Shown: positions 14,090-14,516 of the stretch, in pieces
How the letters are laid out: every line of letters begins with the position of its first letter
How positions within the stretch are numbered: position 1 is the stretch's first letter
Assembly (NCBI GenBank): GCA_028679855.1
Contig: JAJRAP010000300.1
Location: 1-14,516, forward strand
Length of the DNA stretch: 14,516 nt
Direction: 5' to 3'
DNA from: Candidatus Methanoperedens sp.
GTDB taxonomy: Archaea > Halobacteriota > Methanosarcinia > Methanosarcinales > Methanoperedenaceae
The notes under the pieces: model-generated
Database searches by the model: none
What the model was told of the DNA's origin: nothing
Seen by the model: the letters and a program-made list of their open reading frames with translations, nothing else
Made by a program: the position numbers and the translations under genes

Positions 14090-14516
14090 GTGACAATGTT
14101 TATTCAACAATATGTCCGGGCTGCAATTTCGGCTGCGGATTATACATCCGCGAGAACGGCGCGCTTGATGTTGATTTCAGGAAATCATCACCTGCCAATG
14201 CGGGAAAACTTTGCAGGTTCGGCATGAGCCTTCCGAGATTGTATGCATCTGCAAAGTCGATGATCGATGGAGAGGATGTCACTCCTGAAGATGCTGCCAA
14301 AGAGGCTGCAAAGAGAATATCTGCAGGCAATGCGGCATTCCTCTCCTTTGGAAATACCACATGCGAGGAGCTTCTTGCGTTCCAGAAAGTTGCCGGCTCA
14401 TATTTATGCACCGGAGTTAATTTCGAAGCGCTTCCAAAGGATACCTATCAAACCTTGAGCGTGGGAATACCTTACAGTGATATTGAGGCAGCCAAACACA
14501 TTGTGCTCTTTATCGA
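14086..14516 (+). CDS. Molybdopterin oxidoreductase, FdhA-like, 3' end outside window
   Basis: 143 codons are visible and the frame is open at the edge. The N-terminus carries the [4Fe-4S] motif of the molybdo/tungsto-bis-pterin family: C10-X2-C13-X3-C17-X25-C43 in TICPGCNFGCGLYI and GKLCRFGMSLPRLY. GKLC is typical of FdhA, the formate dehydrogenase catalytic subunit; FwdB/FmdB (formylmethanofuran dehydrogenase) is the main alternative. The position right after an FdhB-type gene favours FdhA. The catalytic Cys or Sec residue lies beyond the window, so activity on formate cannot be judged. AGGAGGT is 6 bases upstream of the ATG. Confidence 0.75.
   Translation, partial: MSDNVYSTICPGCNFGCGLYIRENGALDVDFRKSSPANAGKLCRFGMSLPRLYASAKSMIDGEDVTPEDAAKEAAKRISAGNAAFLSFGNTTCEELLAFQKVAGSYLCTGVNFEALPKDTYQTLSVGIPYSDIEAAKHIVLFI

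Noticed and set aside
1..14516. CRISPR arrays, tRNA or rRNA genes, transposases or integration sites
   Set aside because: I found no regularly spaced repeats, no RNA gene-like sequence, no transposase-like proteins and no paired terminal repeats.

Overview
The window looks archaeal and most likely comes from a methane-metabolising member of the Methanosarcinales, perhaps close to 'Candidatus Methanoperedens' (ANME-2d). The evidence is a proteasome-activating nucleotidase, TATA/BRE-type promoters in place of bacterial -35/-10 boxes, strong GGAGG-type ribosome binding sites, and a long operon of soluble heterodisulfide reductase (Hdr), MvhD and F420-linked (FrhB/FdhB) subunits. The lineage is inferred from gene content. 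No 16S rRNA or mcr gene is present to prove it.

Left part (1-2517): a truncated minus-strand gene for a possible ribbon-helix-helix regulator faces a plus-strand FrhB-family F420 oxidoreductase. The 221-bp divergent spacer carries several ATGTA/TACAT inverted repeats next to both predicted TATA boxes, which looks like a regulator-target pair. The FrhB-family gene has two ferredoxin clusters and an unexplained N-terminal extension of about 110 residues. It is broken by an apparent single-base deletion near 1849-1853; restoring one base gives a 452-residue protein.

Middle part (2518-4453): a short convergent spacer with a long-range inverted repeat separates FrhB from a minus-strand proteasome-activating nucleotidase (PAN), whose start I move inward to 3774. 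Beyond it is a 54-codon minus-strand ORF with a perfect ribosome binding site (3976-4140). A roughly 300-bp AT-rich regulatory region follows, with a BRE/TATA-like promoter, an 18-bp inverted repeat directly beside it, and a second copy of the promoter core 82 bp upstream.

Right part (4454-14516, running off the end): one tightly packed plus-strand operon in which each gene overlaps or abuts the next until the last junction. The order is HdrD-like (HdrC+HdrB fusion), HdrC, HdrB, a 1012-residue double HdrA, MvhD, a standard 675-residue HdrA, a second MvhD, an F420-binding FdhB/FrhB subunit, and the start of a molybdopterin FdhA-like subunit. The products together suggest a large soluble flavin-based electron-bifurcating or confurcating complex. 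It would link CoM-SH/CoB-SH (or another disulfide), ferredoxin, and F420 and/or formate through MvhD bridges. The unusual points are two HdrA genes, two MvhD genes and two non-cubane cluster (CCG) proteins in one operon, and an HdrA fusion whose halves have lost complementary domains.
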